Assembly (NCBI GenBank): GCA_016180605.1
Contig: JACPAW010000006.1
Span: 1-9,680, forward strand
Direction: 5' to 3'
Source: Candidatus Omnitrophota bacterium
GTDB lineage: Bacteria; Omnitrophota; Gorgyraeia; Aquiviventales; Aquiviventaceae
DNA: 9,680 nucleotides
Below are positions 1 through 8,067 of this stretch, one piece after another. The first letter of the stretch is position 1. Each line of letters starts with the position of its first letter. The notes below the pieces were generated by a model. That model was given only the letters and a program-made list of their open reading frames with translations, did not search any database and was not told where the DNA came from. The position numbers and the translations under genes are program-made.

Positions 1-1
1 G

Positions 2-1672
2 TTTCGCTGTTTGTGGTTGCAGGTGCTTGTCAGGCCCCGCTACGCAACAATAGCCAGCTCGCAGCATGGCGTAGGCGAAAAACTTTGGGCGCGCCGGGGG
101 ACGATCTACGACAGGCTGGGCCGGCCTTTGGCAGTGAGCATGCTGGTTCCTAGCGTCTATGCCAACGCCCGGCAGGTTCCGGAAAAACGCAACACCGCAC
201 GCCAGCTGGCTAACACCGTCAAGAAAGATGCGGGAATGATCCAAAAGCGCTTGGAAAAAGACAAAGGGTTTGTTTGGATCGCCCGCCACGTGGAGCCGCA
301 GGTCGCAGAGACTTTGCAGGAACGAAGAAGGGAAGGGGTTGGGATCTTGGAAGAGCCGAAGCGTTTCTATCCGCACGGAGAGCTGGCCAGCCATCTTTTG
401 GGATTTACGAACATCGACGAGCGGGGGCTGGAAGGCTTGGAGCTTTCGCTCAACGGCATTTTAAAAGGCCAATCCGGGTGGCGTTCCACCTTGCGCGATG
501 CCAAGGGTCACCCCTTGGTCGGGCCTTGGACCAACGAAACCCAGCCTCTTGAAGGATACGACGTGGTTCTGACTCTGGATGCGGTCATCCAGCAAGTTGC
601 CGAAGAAACGCTCAGCTGGGGTCTCAAGAAATATCGCGCAAAAGGAGGTTCCATCATCGTGATGGATCCTCAAGACGGCTCGATTTTGGCCATGGCCAAT
701 GCCCCCACTTTCAATACCAATGATCCCGCCGGGGTTTCGGCAGACAATCGGCGCAATCGAGCCGTAACGGATTTATTTGAGCCTGGCAGCACTTTTAAAA
801 TCGTAACGGTTGCCGCCCTGTTGGACCAGGAGCGGATCAGCCAGGAAGAAAAAATCTTTTGCGAAAATGGAGCATGGCCGACGGTCGCCCACCATATCCT
901 GCACGATCACAGGCCGCACGGCCTATTGGCATTTCATGATGTGGTGAAGTTTTCTTCGAACATCGGAACCGCAAAGGCAGCCCAGCGTCTGAAACCTGAG
1001 GAGCTTTACCGGTACATCCGTGCTTTTGGATTTGGACGTCCCACAGGGATCGATCTTCCCGGAGAAGTCAGCGGGATAGTTCATCCTCCTGCCCGTTGGT
1101 CGAAGCTTTCGCCTTACATCGTTCCGATCGGACAGGAGGTGGCTTCTACGCCGATTCAGTTGGCCGTCATGACGGCGGTTATCGCAAACGGCGGCAAACG
1201 CGTTCGACCGCACATCGTCGATCGCATCCAAGAGGCGGATGGAAAAATCGTTCGGAGCGCATCCGTGGCTGCTGCGGTTCAGATCATTCGTCCGGAGACG
1301 GCAGAAGCTCTTCAATCCATGCTTGTCAGTGTCGTAGAGTCGGGTACCGGCCAGCTGGCGGCTGTTCAGGGCCTCACGGTGGCCGGTAAGACCGGGACGG
1401 CTCAAAAACTTGAGCCGAACGGCCGCTACTCCCACAGTCGGTTTGTCGCATCCTTTGTCGGCTTCGGACCGGTACCCGACTCTCGTTTCGTGATCGTCGT
1501 CTGCATGGATGAGCCGCGTCCCTTATACTTCGGAGGAGTAGTTTCCGCCCCCATGTTCAAACGAATGGTAGAGCAGCTATCTGGGTATTGGAATTTGGAT
1601 AAGACCGTGGAGCGTTCGGTTTCAACGGCGGCAGCGTCGGACAGACGCATGGCCTCCCGAGCGGCCGATTAG
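2..1672 (+). CDS. ftsI: Septal peptidoglycan transpeptidase FtsI (class B PBP3 type), 5' partial
   Basis: This is a class B penicillin-binding protein that crosslinks septal peptidoglycan in the periplasm, working with FtsW. The frame is open to the left edge (codons from base 2 read F-R-C before a TTG at 11), so the true start and most of the N-terminal membrane anchor lie upstream. Numbering residues from the TTG at 11, the PBP dimerisation region starts at GTIYDRLGRPLA (about 30-41), and the transpeptidase domain covers about 210-525. The three active-site motifs are all present: STFK at 260-263 with the nucleophilic Ser260, SSN at 315-317, and KTGT at 460-463. No PASTA repeats follow. With some 30 missing residues the protein would be about 590 aa, normal for FtsI. 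It is the first visible gene of the cluster and is followed after 17 nt by murE. FtsI rather than an elongation PBP2 is supported by its position beside murE and by the fold order. The family call is very sure. Confidence 0.96.
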   Translation, partial: FRCLWLQVLVRPRYATIASSQHGVGEKLWARRGTIYDRLGRPLAVSMLVPSVYANARQVPEKRNTARQLANTVKKDAGMIQKRLEKDKGFVWIARHVEPQVAETLQERRREGVGILEEPKRFYPHGELASHLLGFTNIDERGLEGLELSLNGILKGQSGWRSTLRDAKGHPLVGPWTNETQPLEGYDVVLTLDAVIQQVAEETLSWGLKKYRAKGGSIIVMDPQDGSILAMANAPTFNTNDPAGVSADNRRNRAVTDLFEPGSTFKIVTVAALLDQERISQEEKIFCENGAWPTVAHHILHDHRPHGLLAFHDVVKFSSNIGTAKAAQRLKPEELYRYIRAFGFGRPTGIDLPGEVSGIVHPPARWSKLSPYIVPIGQEVASTPIQLAVMTAVIANGGKRVRPHIVDRIQEADGKIVRSASVAAAVQIIRPETAEALQSMLVSVVESGTGQLAAVQGLTVAGKTGTAQKLEPNGRYSHSRFVASFVGFGPVPDSRFVIVVCMDEPRPLYFGGVVSAPMFKRMVEQLSGYWNLDKTVERSVSTAAASDRRMASRAAD

Positions 1673-1689
1673 AAAAAGGCAGTTCTTTC

Positions 1690-3198
1690 ATGAATCTCCG
1701 TGACTTATTGCAGGGAATAACGGCACAGCCCCTCTCTCCGTTGCCGATTGCTGGAATTGCCTGTCATTCCAAACAGGTGCGCAACGGCGATTTATTCATC
1801 GCCATCGAAGGGCCCAACCAGGACGGACATGCCTACATCGAGGAAGCGATCGCGCGGGGTGCGGTAGCAATCGTCGCACAAAGGATGCCCTCCTCATTGC
1901 GGCGGGAAGGTATTACGGCGTCGGGTTCGCTGAAACCCTGCCCCTGCATCGTGGTACGGGATTCCCGCGAGGCGTTGGTGACGGTTGCCACCCGGTTTTA
2001 TGGGCATCCTTCGCGGAAATTGCGGCTCATCGGAGTGACGGGGACGAATGGAAAGACCACGACGACCTATCTTCTGAAAGCCATCTTGGAGTCCTCCGGG
2101 GTAGCGGTTGGCCTTTTAGGAACCGTGGCTTATGAGTTAGGCGGACGGGTGGTACCGTCGACCAATACCACGCCCGGTCCTTTGGAATTGCAGCGATATT
2201 TCGCCCAGATGGCAGGCGAAGGCTTGCCGTGGTGTGTTATGGAAGTTTCTTCTCATGCGCTGGCTCAGGGCCGCATTGCCGGATTGGAATTCGAGGCCGC
2301 CATTTTTTCCAATCTCGGTTCCGACCACTTGGATTACCACAAAACACAAGAAGCGTATGCGCTGGCCAAGAGGCGATTATTCGAGTACTTGCGATCTGAC
2401 GGCCGAGCGGTTATCAACGTCGATGACGAATACGGCAGGCTGCTCTCGACCACTCTGCCTCACCATGAGATTCTGACTTACGGGCTTGAGCGTCTTGCAA
2501 AAGTATCGGTGCAAAATCTGCGTTGTACTTGGCAGGATACGGAAGGTTTAATGACGACCCCGTGGGGTTCCATGGAGGTGCACACCCCTCTTATCGGGCG
2601 ACATAATGTTTGGAACTGGATCGCGGCCAGCACCACTCTATTGGGCCTTGGACTTTCTCCATCGGCGGTGGTTGCCGGTTTGAAAACGGTAGAACAAATC
2701 CCAGGACGCCTGGAGCGCATCCCGAATGATCTTGGCTTAAACATCATCATCGACTATGCCCATACGGCGGATGCGCTGCGCTTGGTGCTAAGTTCCCTAA
2801 GAGAATTGACGCAGGGAAAACTCATCGTGGTGTTCGGCTGCGGCGGCGACCGCGATCAGACCAAAAGGCAGGTGATGGGCCGGATTGCAAGCCTGATGGC
2901 CGACCATGTGATTCTGACCTCGGATAATCCGCGCAGCGAGGATCCGGAAGAAATTATTCGCCAAATCGAGGCTGGGTTTCCGCAAGGTTTCCAGCAGTTT
3001 GAGCGGATCAAGGACCGCGAACAGGCAATCATTGCCGCCTTAAGCGGGGCCCATCCTCAGGATACGGTACTCATCGCAGGCAAGGGCCATGAAGCCTACC
3101 AGATGTTTGACCATGTCACCGTGCCATTTCTAGACCGTCAAGTCGTGGAGCGCTATCTCCATTCGCGCCACAGCTTTGCGATGTCATCACAAGGATAA
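1690..3198 (+). CDS. murE: UDP-MurNAc-L-Ala-D-Glu:meso-diaminopimelate ligase MurE
   Basis: This cytoplasmic ATP-dependent ligase adds the third stem-peptide residue to UDP-MurNAc-L-Ala-D-Glu. The 502-aa length is normal. The N-terminal UDP-binding domain covers about 1-110. The ATP-binding P-loop GVTGTNGKTTT lies at 115-125, and the conserved STNTTPGP stretch at 157-164. EVSSHAL is at 185-191, and the probable carbamylated lysine is K227 in ALAKRRLF. DYAHTADAL at 355-363 opens the C-terminal domain, which also carries GCGGDRD at 383-389 and GKGHE at 464-468. DNPR at 412-415 is the known signature of mDAP-adding enzymes, as opposed to the lysine-adding type. The ATG at 1690 is preceded by a purine run AAAAAGG (1673-1679) 10 nt upstream. 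It lies 17 nt after ftsI and 5 nt before murF, so it is almost surely in the same transcript. Nothing in it looks broken. Confidence 0.97.
   Translation: MNLRDLLQGITAQPLSPLPIAGIACHSKQVRNGDLFIAIEGPNQDGHAYIEEAIARGAVAIVAQRMPSSLRREGITASGSLKPCPCIVVRDSREALVTVATRFYGHPSRKLRLIGVTGTNGKTTTTYLLKAILESSGVAVGLLGTVAYELGGRVVPSTNTTPGPLELQRYFAQMAGEGLPWCVMEVSSHALAQGRIAGLEFEAAIFSNLGSDHLDYHKTQEAYALAKRRLFEYLRSDGRAVINVDDEYGRLLSTTLPHHEILTYGLERLAKVSVQNLRCTWQDTEGLMTTPWGSMEVHTPLIGRHNVWNWIAASTTLLGLGLSPSAVVAGLKTVEQIPGRLERIPNDLGLNIIIDYAHTADALRLVLSSLRELTQGKLIVVFGCGGDRDQTKRQVMGRIASLMADHVILTSDNPRSEDPEEIIRQIEAGFPQGFQQFERIKDREQAIIAALSGAHPQDTVLIAGKGHEAYQMFDHVTVPFLDRQVVERYLHSRHSFAMSSQG
3191..3195 (+). promoter_or_regulatory. Ribosome binding site of murF, inside the 3' end of murE
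   Basis: AAGGA sits 8 nt before the ATG at 3204 and overlaps the last codons of murE. It fixes the murF start and suggests that translation of the two ligase genes is coupled. The assignment rests on spacing and similarity to the Shine-Dalgarno consensus. Confidence 0.7.
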
Positions 3199-3203
3199 AC
3201 GAA

Positions 3204-4595
3204 ATGTGGAGCATCGACGCTTTATTAGAGGCAACACAGGGCGAGTTGGCTTATGGTTCTGCCCACGGCCAAGTAGAGTCCATCTCCATCGACTCGCGCG
3301 AACTCCAACCAGGTGAGGCTTTCATCGCGATTCGGGGCGAACGATTCGATGGACATCAGTTTCTCTCAGAAGCCGTCCGTCGAGGGGCTTCATGCCTGGT
3401 GGTTTCTCGTTGGCCTTTGCCCGTTGCAGGGGAAAAAAGTCTACCCTCAGTGATTGTGGTGGATGAGACCTCGAAAGCTTTGGGAGACATTGCCCGATTT
3501 CATCGCCGCCGAATGGACCGTCCGGTCATTGCTGTAACCGGATCCTGCGGCAAGACGACTACGAAAGAACTCATCGCCCACCTTCTGGGCTCCCCGGAGA
3601 CGGTGCTGAAAACCACAGGGACGCAGAACAACCATATCGGCGTTCCCTTGACCCTTTTGCGCTTGAGGCCGGAACATGAAGCGGCTGTCATTGAGATGGG
3701 ATCCAACCATCCAGGCGAAATCGCCTACTTAGCCTCGATTGCCGAACCGCAAATGGCGGTCCTGACGAACGTCGGGCCGGTCCACTTGGAATTTTTTGGC
3801 TCCTTGTTGGGAGTGCTATATGAAAAGCTCTCCTTATTTCAGGCCATCCCTGCGGATGGTTCTGTCGTTCTGCCAGGCGACCAACTCGACGTTTGTTTGG
3901 AAGCTCCCCGCTATATCGGCTCCGGGGTGCGGCGCGTTCTATTCGGAACGTCGGATCGCTGCGATTTGCAGGCGTTGGAAATCCAGCGCTTATCGCTTGG
4001 CATGCAGCTGCGGTTGCGCGACCACTACCAGAGTTGGAATGTGCCGCTTGCGGGTTATCACAATGTTGAAAATGCCTTGGCGGCAATCGCCTGCGCTTGG
4101 ACCATGGGCGTTCCTCTATCTGTCGCTAAAGAAAAGCTCGCTTATTTCGAATCGATTCCATTGCGTTCGGAGATTCTCCACTGCGGAGGCTTGACGATCC
4201 TAAACGATTGCTATAACGCCAACCCCCTTTCGTCCGCACGGGCATTGGAAACGCTTCGGGAACTTGGAGTACGCCGGCGGGTAGCGGTCTTGGGCGATAT
4301 GTTGGAGTTGGGAGAATTCGCAGAAGCGGCTCATCAAGCCATCGGGCGTCTCTGCGCTCAATTGGAAATCGATGTCGTCCTCGCAGTAGGCTCCTATGCA
4401 GAGCACATCGCCACAGGGGTCCGCGAAAAACGCGCCAACGGGGTTTCCACCTATGGAACCGTTGAGGCGCTTTTGAAGCGCTTGCCTGGCCTATTGCAGA
4501 GTGGGGACGGATTGCTCGTTAAAGGCTCGCGTCGTCTTCGTCTGGAACAAGTGACCCAATTCCTGCTGGAATCTGGGGAATACCTTAAGGCTTGA
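3204..4595 (+). CDS. murF: UDP-MurNAc-tripeptide:D-Ala-D-Ala ligase MurF
   Basis: This cytoplasmic ATP-dependent ligase joins the D-Ala-D-Ala dipeptide to the UDP-MurNAc-tripeptide, completing the pentapeptide precursor. It has 463 aa, a usual length. The N-terminal domain (about 1-105) has the SIDSRELQPGEAFIAIRG signature at 28-45. The central ATPase domain has the P-loop TGSCGKTTTKE at 112-122, and NNHIGVPLTLL at 142-152. EMGSNHPGEI is at 164-173 and TNVGPVHLEFFG at 188-199. K208 in LYEKLSLF is the probable carbamylated lysine. The C-terminal domain has NDCYNANPLS at 334-343, GDMLELG at 364-370 and KGSR at 440-443. The P-loop reads GSCGK, where many homologues have Asn or Ser before GK, a mild variation. 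It starts 5 nt after murE with a good ribosome site, and ends 3 nt before mraY. The order murE-murF-mraY matches the pathway step from soluble precursor to lipid I. Confidence 0.97.
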   Translation: MWSIDALLEATQGELAYGSAHGQVESISIDSRELQPGEAFIAIRGERFDGHQFLSEAVRRGASCLVVSRWPLPVAGEKSLPSVIVVDETSKALGDIARFHRRRMDRPVIAVTGSCGKTTTKELIAHLLGSPETVLKTTGTQNNHIGVPLTLLRLRPEHEAAVIEMGSNHPGEIAYLASIAEPQMAVLTNVGPVHLEFFGSLLGVLYEKLSLFQAIPADGSVVLPGDQLDVCLEAPRYIGSGVRRVLFGTSDRCDLQALEIQRLSLGMQLRLRDHYQSWNVPLAGYHNVENALAAIACAWTMGVPLSVAKEKLAYFESIPLRSEILHCGGLTILNDCYNANPLSSARALETLRELGVRRRVAVLGDMLELGEFAEAAHQAIGRLCAQLEIDVVLAVGSYAEHIATGVREKRANGVSTYGTVEALLKRLPGLLQSGDGLLVKGSRRLRLEQVTQFLLESGEYLKA

Positions 4596-4598
4596 GTC

Positions 4599-5597
4599 GT
4601 GGAGTGGCATCTTAGCGCTGCTTTGATTTCTTTAATCAGTGCAGCCGGTTGTATGATTGCAGGAAAATTCATTATTCCACGCTTGGCGCGTGTGCAAGGC
4701 TTGGCACCGCAGCGTTATGGGGATTGCCCGCCGCTGCAGGCCTATGAGCAAAGCAAACGGGCCATCCCCAGCATGGGAGGATTAATGGTGCTGGGGGTTT
4801 CCTCCCTAACGGCTGGAATATCGGGCGGCTTGGCTCATCCGGCAGGCTGGATTGTCCTGGGGTCCATTTTGGGATTGGCGGCGCTGGGCCTGTGGGATGA
4901 TTGTTCCAAGCTTTCTGCATCCGGTGCTTCAGGGTTGCGCGCTTATCCTAAGCTGCTCATTGCTCTAGCCGTGGGAGCCGGAGTGGGTTTAAGCTCTCTG
5001 CAGCTTTCAAGCAGCGCAAAAGCAGTCGTTATTCCTTGGCTTGGCCATTCTATCGCGCTGGGTTCGGTAGGGTGGGTGGTTTTGGCCATGATGGTCGTAG
5101 CGGGTTCCGCCCATGCCATCAACCTGACGGACGGAATGGATGGGCTTGCTTCTGGTTGCAGTGCCATTGCCTTGGCAGCGTTGGCATTCTGGTTGGCAAC
5201 AGGCGATCCCCAACAAAAAAGCCTTCTTGCTTGGTGTGCCAGTTTGGCAGGGGCTTGCGTGGGTTTTCTCTGGTTCAACAGCTATCCGGCTTCCGTGTTT
5301 CTCGGTGATGTCGGAGCCCTTGGACTGGGAGCAGCCATCGGAACCATTGCCTTGACGTCTCAAGCGTCCTTGTTCTTGATCCTCATCGGAGGCGTTTTCG
5401 TTGCGGAAACAGCCTCTGTCATCTTGCAAGTGGCGTCCTTCCGTTGGCGCAACAAGCGCCGCATTTTCCGGGTAGCACCCTTGCACCATCATTTTCATTT
5501 AGGCGGGTTAAGCGAGCCGAAAATCATCGTGCGTTTTTGGATCGCTGGCCTTTTGCTGGCAATGGCAGGATTGGCTGGGGCACAACGGTTGCGGTGA
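4599..5597 (+). CDS. mraY: Phospho-N-acetylmuramoyl-pentapeptide transferase MraY
   Basis: This integral membrane enzyme transfers phospho-MurNAc-pentapeptide from UDP to undecaprenyl phosphate, making lipid I. It has 332 aa, on the short side (E. coli has about 360), with around ten hydrophobic segments. Motifs in order: AIPSMGGL at 55-62 (family form TPTMGG); the aspartate pair D100-D101 in WDDCSK; NLTDGMDGLA at 175-184; FLGDVGALGLG at 234-244 with the essential D237; HHH at 296-298; and EPKIIVRFW at 306-314. The motif around D237 is more often GDTGSL, so Val and Ala replace Thr and Ser here. The start is a GTG 3 nt after the murF stop, with AAGG at 4587-4590 as a plausible ribosome site. 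The hydrophobic N-terminus begins at once from this codon, which supports it. The stop overlaps the murD start by one base. Its close match to MraY motifs and its position exclude WecA-type relatives. Confidence 0.96.
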   Translation: MEWHLSAALISLISAAGCMIAGKFIIPRLARVQGLAPQRYGDCPPLQAYEQSKRAIPSMGGLMVLGVSSLTAGISGGLAHPAGWIVLGSILGLAALGLWDDCSKLSASGASGLRAYPKLLIALAVGAGVGLSSLQLSSSAKAVVIPWLGHSIALGSVGWVVLAMMVVAGSAHAINLTDGMDGLASGCSAIALAALAFWLATGDPQQKSLLAWCASLAGACVGFLWFNSYPASVFLGDVGALGLGAAIGTIALTSQASLFLILIGGVFVAETASVILQVASFRWRNKRRIFRVAPLHHHFHLGGLSEPKIIVRFWIAGLLLAMAGLAGAQRLR

Positions 5598-6955
5598 TGG
5601 CGCCAACTGTATTATTGGATCCAGTGATGGAAGCCAAATCGAAGATCGCTTCACGTGTGACAGTGGTGGGCCTTGGAAGAAGCGGGCTTGCCGCAGCACG
5701 GCTTCTTTGGCATCTGGGCTGCAAGGTTACAATCACAGAGTCGCAGGATAACGAGTCGCTGCGTGCAGAAACCCAGGCTCTGCGTGCATTGGGGATAGAG
5801 GTGGAGCTTGGAGGACATTCCCAAGGTTGCATCAAGCAAGCAGAATGGGTAGTCGTCAGCCCCGGGGTTGCAGAATCCAGTCCGCCGATTATATGGGCTC
5901 TGGAAAGCGGAGTCCCCATCTTAAGCGAGATTGATCTGGCATTCCGTGTCTGTCCTTCGCCGGTTATCGCAGTGACAGGAACGAATGGAAAGAGCAGCAC
6001 GGTGACGCTGATTGCCCAACTGCTTAAGGCTGCGGGGCGCCATGCGATTGCCTGCGGCAACTTGGGAGTTCCCTTTTCTGCCGTCGTCGATCAATTGACT
6101 CCGCAATCGACAGCCGTTGTGGAAGTCAGTTCCTTTCAATTGCTATGGTCGGGATTGCGTCCTGCCATCGGCGTTCTCTTGAACATCGGGACCAATCATC
6201 TGGATCGCCACCATAACGCGCAAGCTTACATCGCTGCAAAAGCTAAATTATTTGCGCATCAACAAGCACCAGACTGGGCGGTGCTTAACGGGCGTGATTC
6301 TCGCGTCGTTGGCATAGCAGACGGCTGCCTGGCACAGCGGGTGTGGTTTGGGGATAACCGGGACAATTCCAAAGCGTTCTGGCTTGCCCCCGAAACGCTT
6401 AAGGCTCTCAACGAAGGGGCTCAGGCCGTGTTGCAGGTAGGGCGCATCCTCGGTATCCCGGATATGTTCTCGTGGCAGACGATTCGTTCCTTCCGCGGAT
6501 TAGAGCACCGGATGGAATATGCCGGGACCAACGAACGGGGTATCCGGTTCATCAACGATTCGAAATCCACGACTCCGGAAAGCACGCTCTTTGCGATGGA
6601 ACAGACAGTGGGGGAGCTGGTCCTGGTCATTGGGGGCAGAGACAAGGGTTTGGATTTCCAAATGCTCGTTGAGCGGCTGCATGAGCCGCGTATTCGCGGC
6701 ATTGTATTGATTGGGGAGCTGCGCAGTCGGCTTCGGCCGATGCTCAACGGCTCGACCCTCGTTCGGGAATCACCGACTTTAGAGAAGGCCATCGAAGAAG
6801 CCACGGGCTTGGCACAATCGGGAAGTACGGTTTTATTTTCCCCAGCATGTGCTAGCTTCGACATGTTTCGGAATTTCGAAGATCGCGGTCGATCCTTCAA
6901 GGCGGCGGTTCTTAAAACGCAGCATCTTGCAGAGGAATTTCTTCCAGTGCCATGA
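5597..6955 (+). CDS. murD: UDP-MurNAc-L-Ala:D-glutamate ligase MurD
   Basis: This cytoplasmic ATP-dependent ligase adds D-Glu to UDP-MurNAc-L-Ala. From the ATG at 5597 it has 452 aa, close to the family norm (about 440-450). The N-terminal nucleotide-sugar domain has GLGRSG at 25-30. The ATPase domain has TGTNGKSS at 127-134, GNLG at 154-157 and EVSSFQL at 176-182. NIGTNHLDRH lies at 196-205, and the probable carbamylated lysine is K215 in AAKAKLF. The C-terminal domain has NDSKST at 320-325, GGRDKG at 346-351 and SPACASFDMFRNFEDRG at 415-431. The chosen ATG shares its A with the mraY stop (TGATG), a common coupling arrangement. The frame stays open upstream to a TTG at 5444, but those extra codons lie inside mraY and have no MurD homology. 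A second ATG at 5627 (442 aa) is also possible because no strong ribosome site marks either. The stop overlaps the ftsW start as ATGA. Confidence 0.95.
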   Translation: MAPTVLLDPVMEAKSKIASRVTVVGLGRSGLAAARLLWHLGCKVTITESQDNESLRAETQALRALGIEVELGGHSQGCIKQAEWVVVSPGVAESSPPIIWALESGVPILSEIDLAFRVCPSPVIAVTGTNGKSSTVTLIAQLLKAAGRHAIACGNLGVPFSAVVDQLTPQSTAVVEVSSFQLLWSGLRPAIGVLLNIGTNHLDRHHNAQAYIAAKAKLFAHQQAPDWAVLNGRDSRVVGIADGCLAQRVWFGDNRDNSKAFWLAPETLKALNEGAQAVLQVGRILGIPDMFSWQTIRSFRGLEHRMEYAGTNERGIRFINDSKSTTPESTLFAMEQTVGELVLVIGGRDKGLDFQMLVERLHEPRIRGIVLIGELRSRLRPMLNGSTLVRESPTLEKAIEEATGLAQSGSTVLFSPACASFDMFRNFEDRGRSFKAAVLKTQHLAEEFLPVP

Positions 6956-8067
6956 ACCCACGCCGCTTACGGCAAATGCTATTGGTCGTCATTTTGACCC
7001 TTTTAAGCTTGGGGATCGTCGCAGTCTATTCGGCGAGCGCTTTTATTTCCGAGGCCACCTATGGAGGGAGTGCTCGGTTCTTGTTCCACCATTTAATCGC
7101 AGTGGCTTGCGGTCTATTGCTGGCTGTGGTTTGTTTGGGCGTTCCATTCTCCAACTGGCGTCGCTGGGCGCGCTGGCTTCTGCTTGCCAGCATCGTCATG
7201 CTCCTACTCGTGGTCCTCTTTGGCCAAGAAGTCAGCGGGGCAAAACGCTGGTTTCGCATCGGGCGCTTGAGCCTGCAACCTTCGGAGTTCGCTCAGCTTT
7301 CTCTGGTGGTCTATCTCTCGGATGTCCTGGCACGGCGCTCGGAGCATCTTCAAGATTTCTGGAAGGGGTTATTGCCGCCTCTATTGGTCACAGGCACGAT
7401 TGCCGGGCTTGTGCTGCTACAGCCGGATTTGGGTACGACGATTGCCATCGGTGCGGTTGCTTTTTTGCTTTTCCTGGTAGCCAAAGCACGCCCCAGGCAC
7501 CTATTAATCGTTGCTTCCATCGCCATCATTGCGGTCGTCTTTCTCATTGCTGGAGAAGAATACAGGCGGCGCAGAATTCTTACGTTCTTAAACCCGTGGG
7601 CTGACCCGCAAGGAAGCGGCTACCAAATCCTTCAGTCCTATGTGTCCCTGGCCAGCGGCGGTGTCGCAGGCCTCGGAGTCGGCTCCTCGCTTCAGAAGCT
7701 TTTCTTCTTGCCCAGCGCCCATACCGATTTCATATTCGCCATTATTGGAGAAGAGCTAGGGTTGCTGGGAACCACTGCAGTCATCATTTTGTTCGCTCTT
7801 TTTATCACTTGCGGATTGCGCATCGCGGTTGCTTCTTCCGATTTATTCAGCAAATACCTGGTGTGCGGCTTAGTCGGGATGATCGGTTTCGAGGCGATGG
7901 TCAATATTGCAGTCGTTACGGGAATGCTGCCAACCAAAGGGTTGCCGCTTCCTCTTCTTTCTTACGGGGGCACGTCAATGGTGATGAACCTCGTTGCTTG
8001 TGCCCTTATTTTTCAGGCAAGCCGTCATGGCGAACGCATTTACTCGAAAAGCGCTGTTGGTCGCTGA
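6952..8067 (+). CDS. ftsW: Septal SEDS peptidoglycan glycosyltransferase FtsW
   Basis: This polytopic membrane protein of the SEDS family polymerises lipid II into glycan strands at the division site, in partnership with FtsI. It has 371 aa and about ten hydrophobic segments. Family motifs: GAKRWFRIG at 96-104 followed by LQPSEFAQL at 108-116, QPDLGTT at 157-163, AHTDFIFAIIGEELG at 256-270 and LPLLSYGGTSM at 333-343. D259 in HTDFIF matches the aspartate known to be essential in SEDS polymerases. The ATG overlaps the murD stop as ATGA, and an AGAGGAA lies at 6931-6937, rather far upstream (14 nt). FtsW is preferred over RodA or SpoVE because of its dcw location between murD and murG, downstream of ftsI. 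RodA has the same fold and could not be excluded on motifs alone. The 3' end overlaps murG by 41 nt. Confidence 0.95.
   Translation: MNPRRLRQMLLVVILTLLSLGIVAVYSASAFISEATYGGSARFLFHHLIAVACGLLLAVVCLGVPFSNWRRWARWLLLASIVMLLLVVLFGQEVSGAKRWFRIGRLSLQPSEFAQLSLVVYLSDVLARRSEHLQDFWKGLLPPLLVTGTIAGLVLLQPDLGTTIAIGAVAFLLFLVAKARPRHLLIVASIAIIAVVFLIAGEEYRRRRILTFLNPWADPQGSGYQILQSYVSLASGGVAGLGVGSSLQKLFFLPSAHTDFIFAIIGEELGLLGTTAVIILFALFITCGLRIAVASSDLFSKYLVCGLVGMIGFEAMVNIAVVTGMLPTKGLPLPLLSYGGTSMVMNLVACALIFQASRHGERIYSKSAVGR

Noticed and set aside
923..1435. 170-codon open frame on the - strand inside ftsI
   Set aside because: It is antisense to the transpeptidase domain, its translation shows no known motif, and it is fully explained as a shadow of a strongly coding region.
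1673..1689. Terminator or promoter between ftsI and murE
   Set aside because: The gap is only 17 nt and holds just a purine-rich ribosome site. No hairpin or promoter-like hexamers fit.
5524..6060. 178-codon open frame on the - strand across the mraY-murD junction
   Set aside because: It is antisense to two well-supported genes, with no recognisable domain and no ribosome site seen.
6849..7604. 251-codon + strand frame spanning the end of murD and the first half of ftsW
   Set aside because: It runs out of frame with both genes, which have full family motifs. Its translation is rich in Arg, His and Cys with no domain, typical of a shadow.
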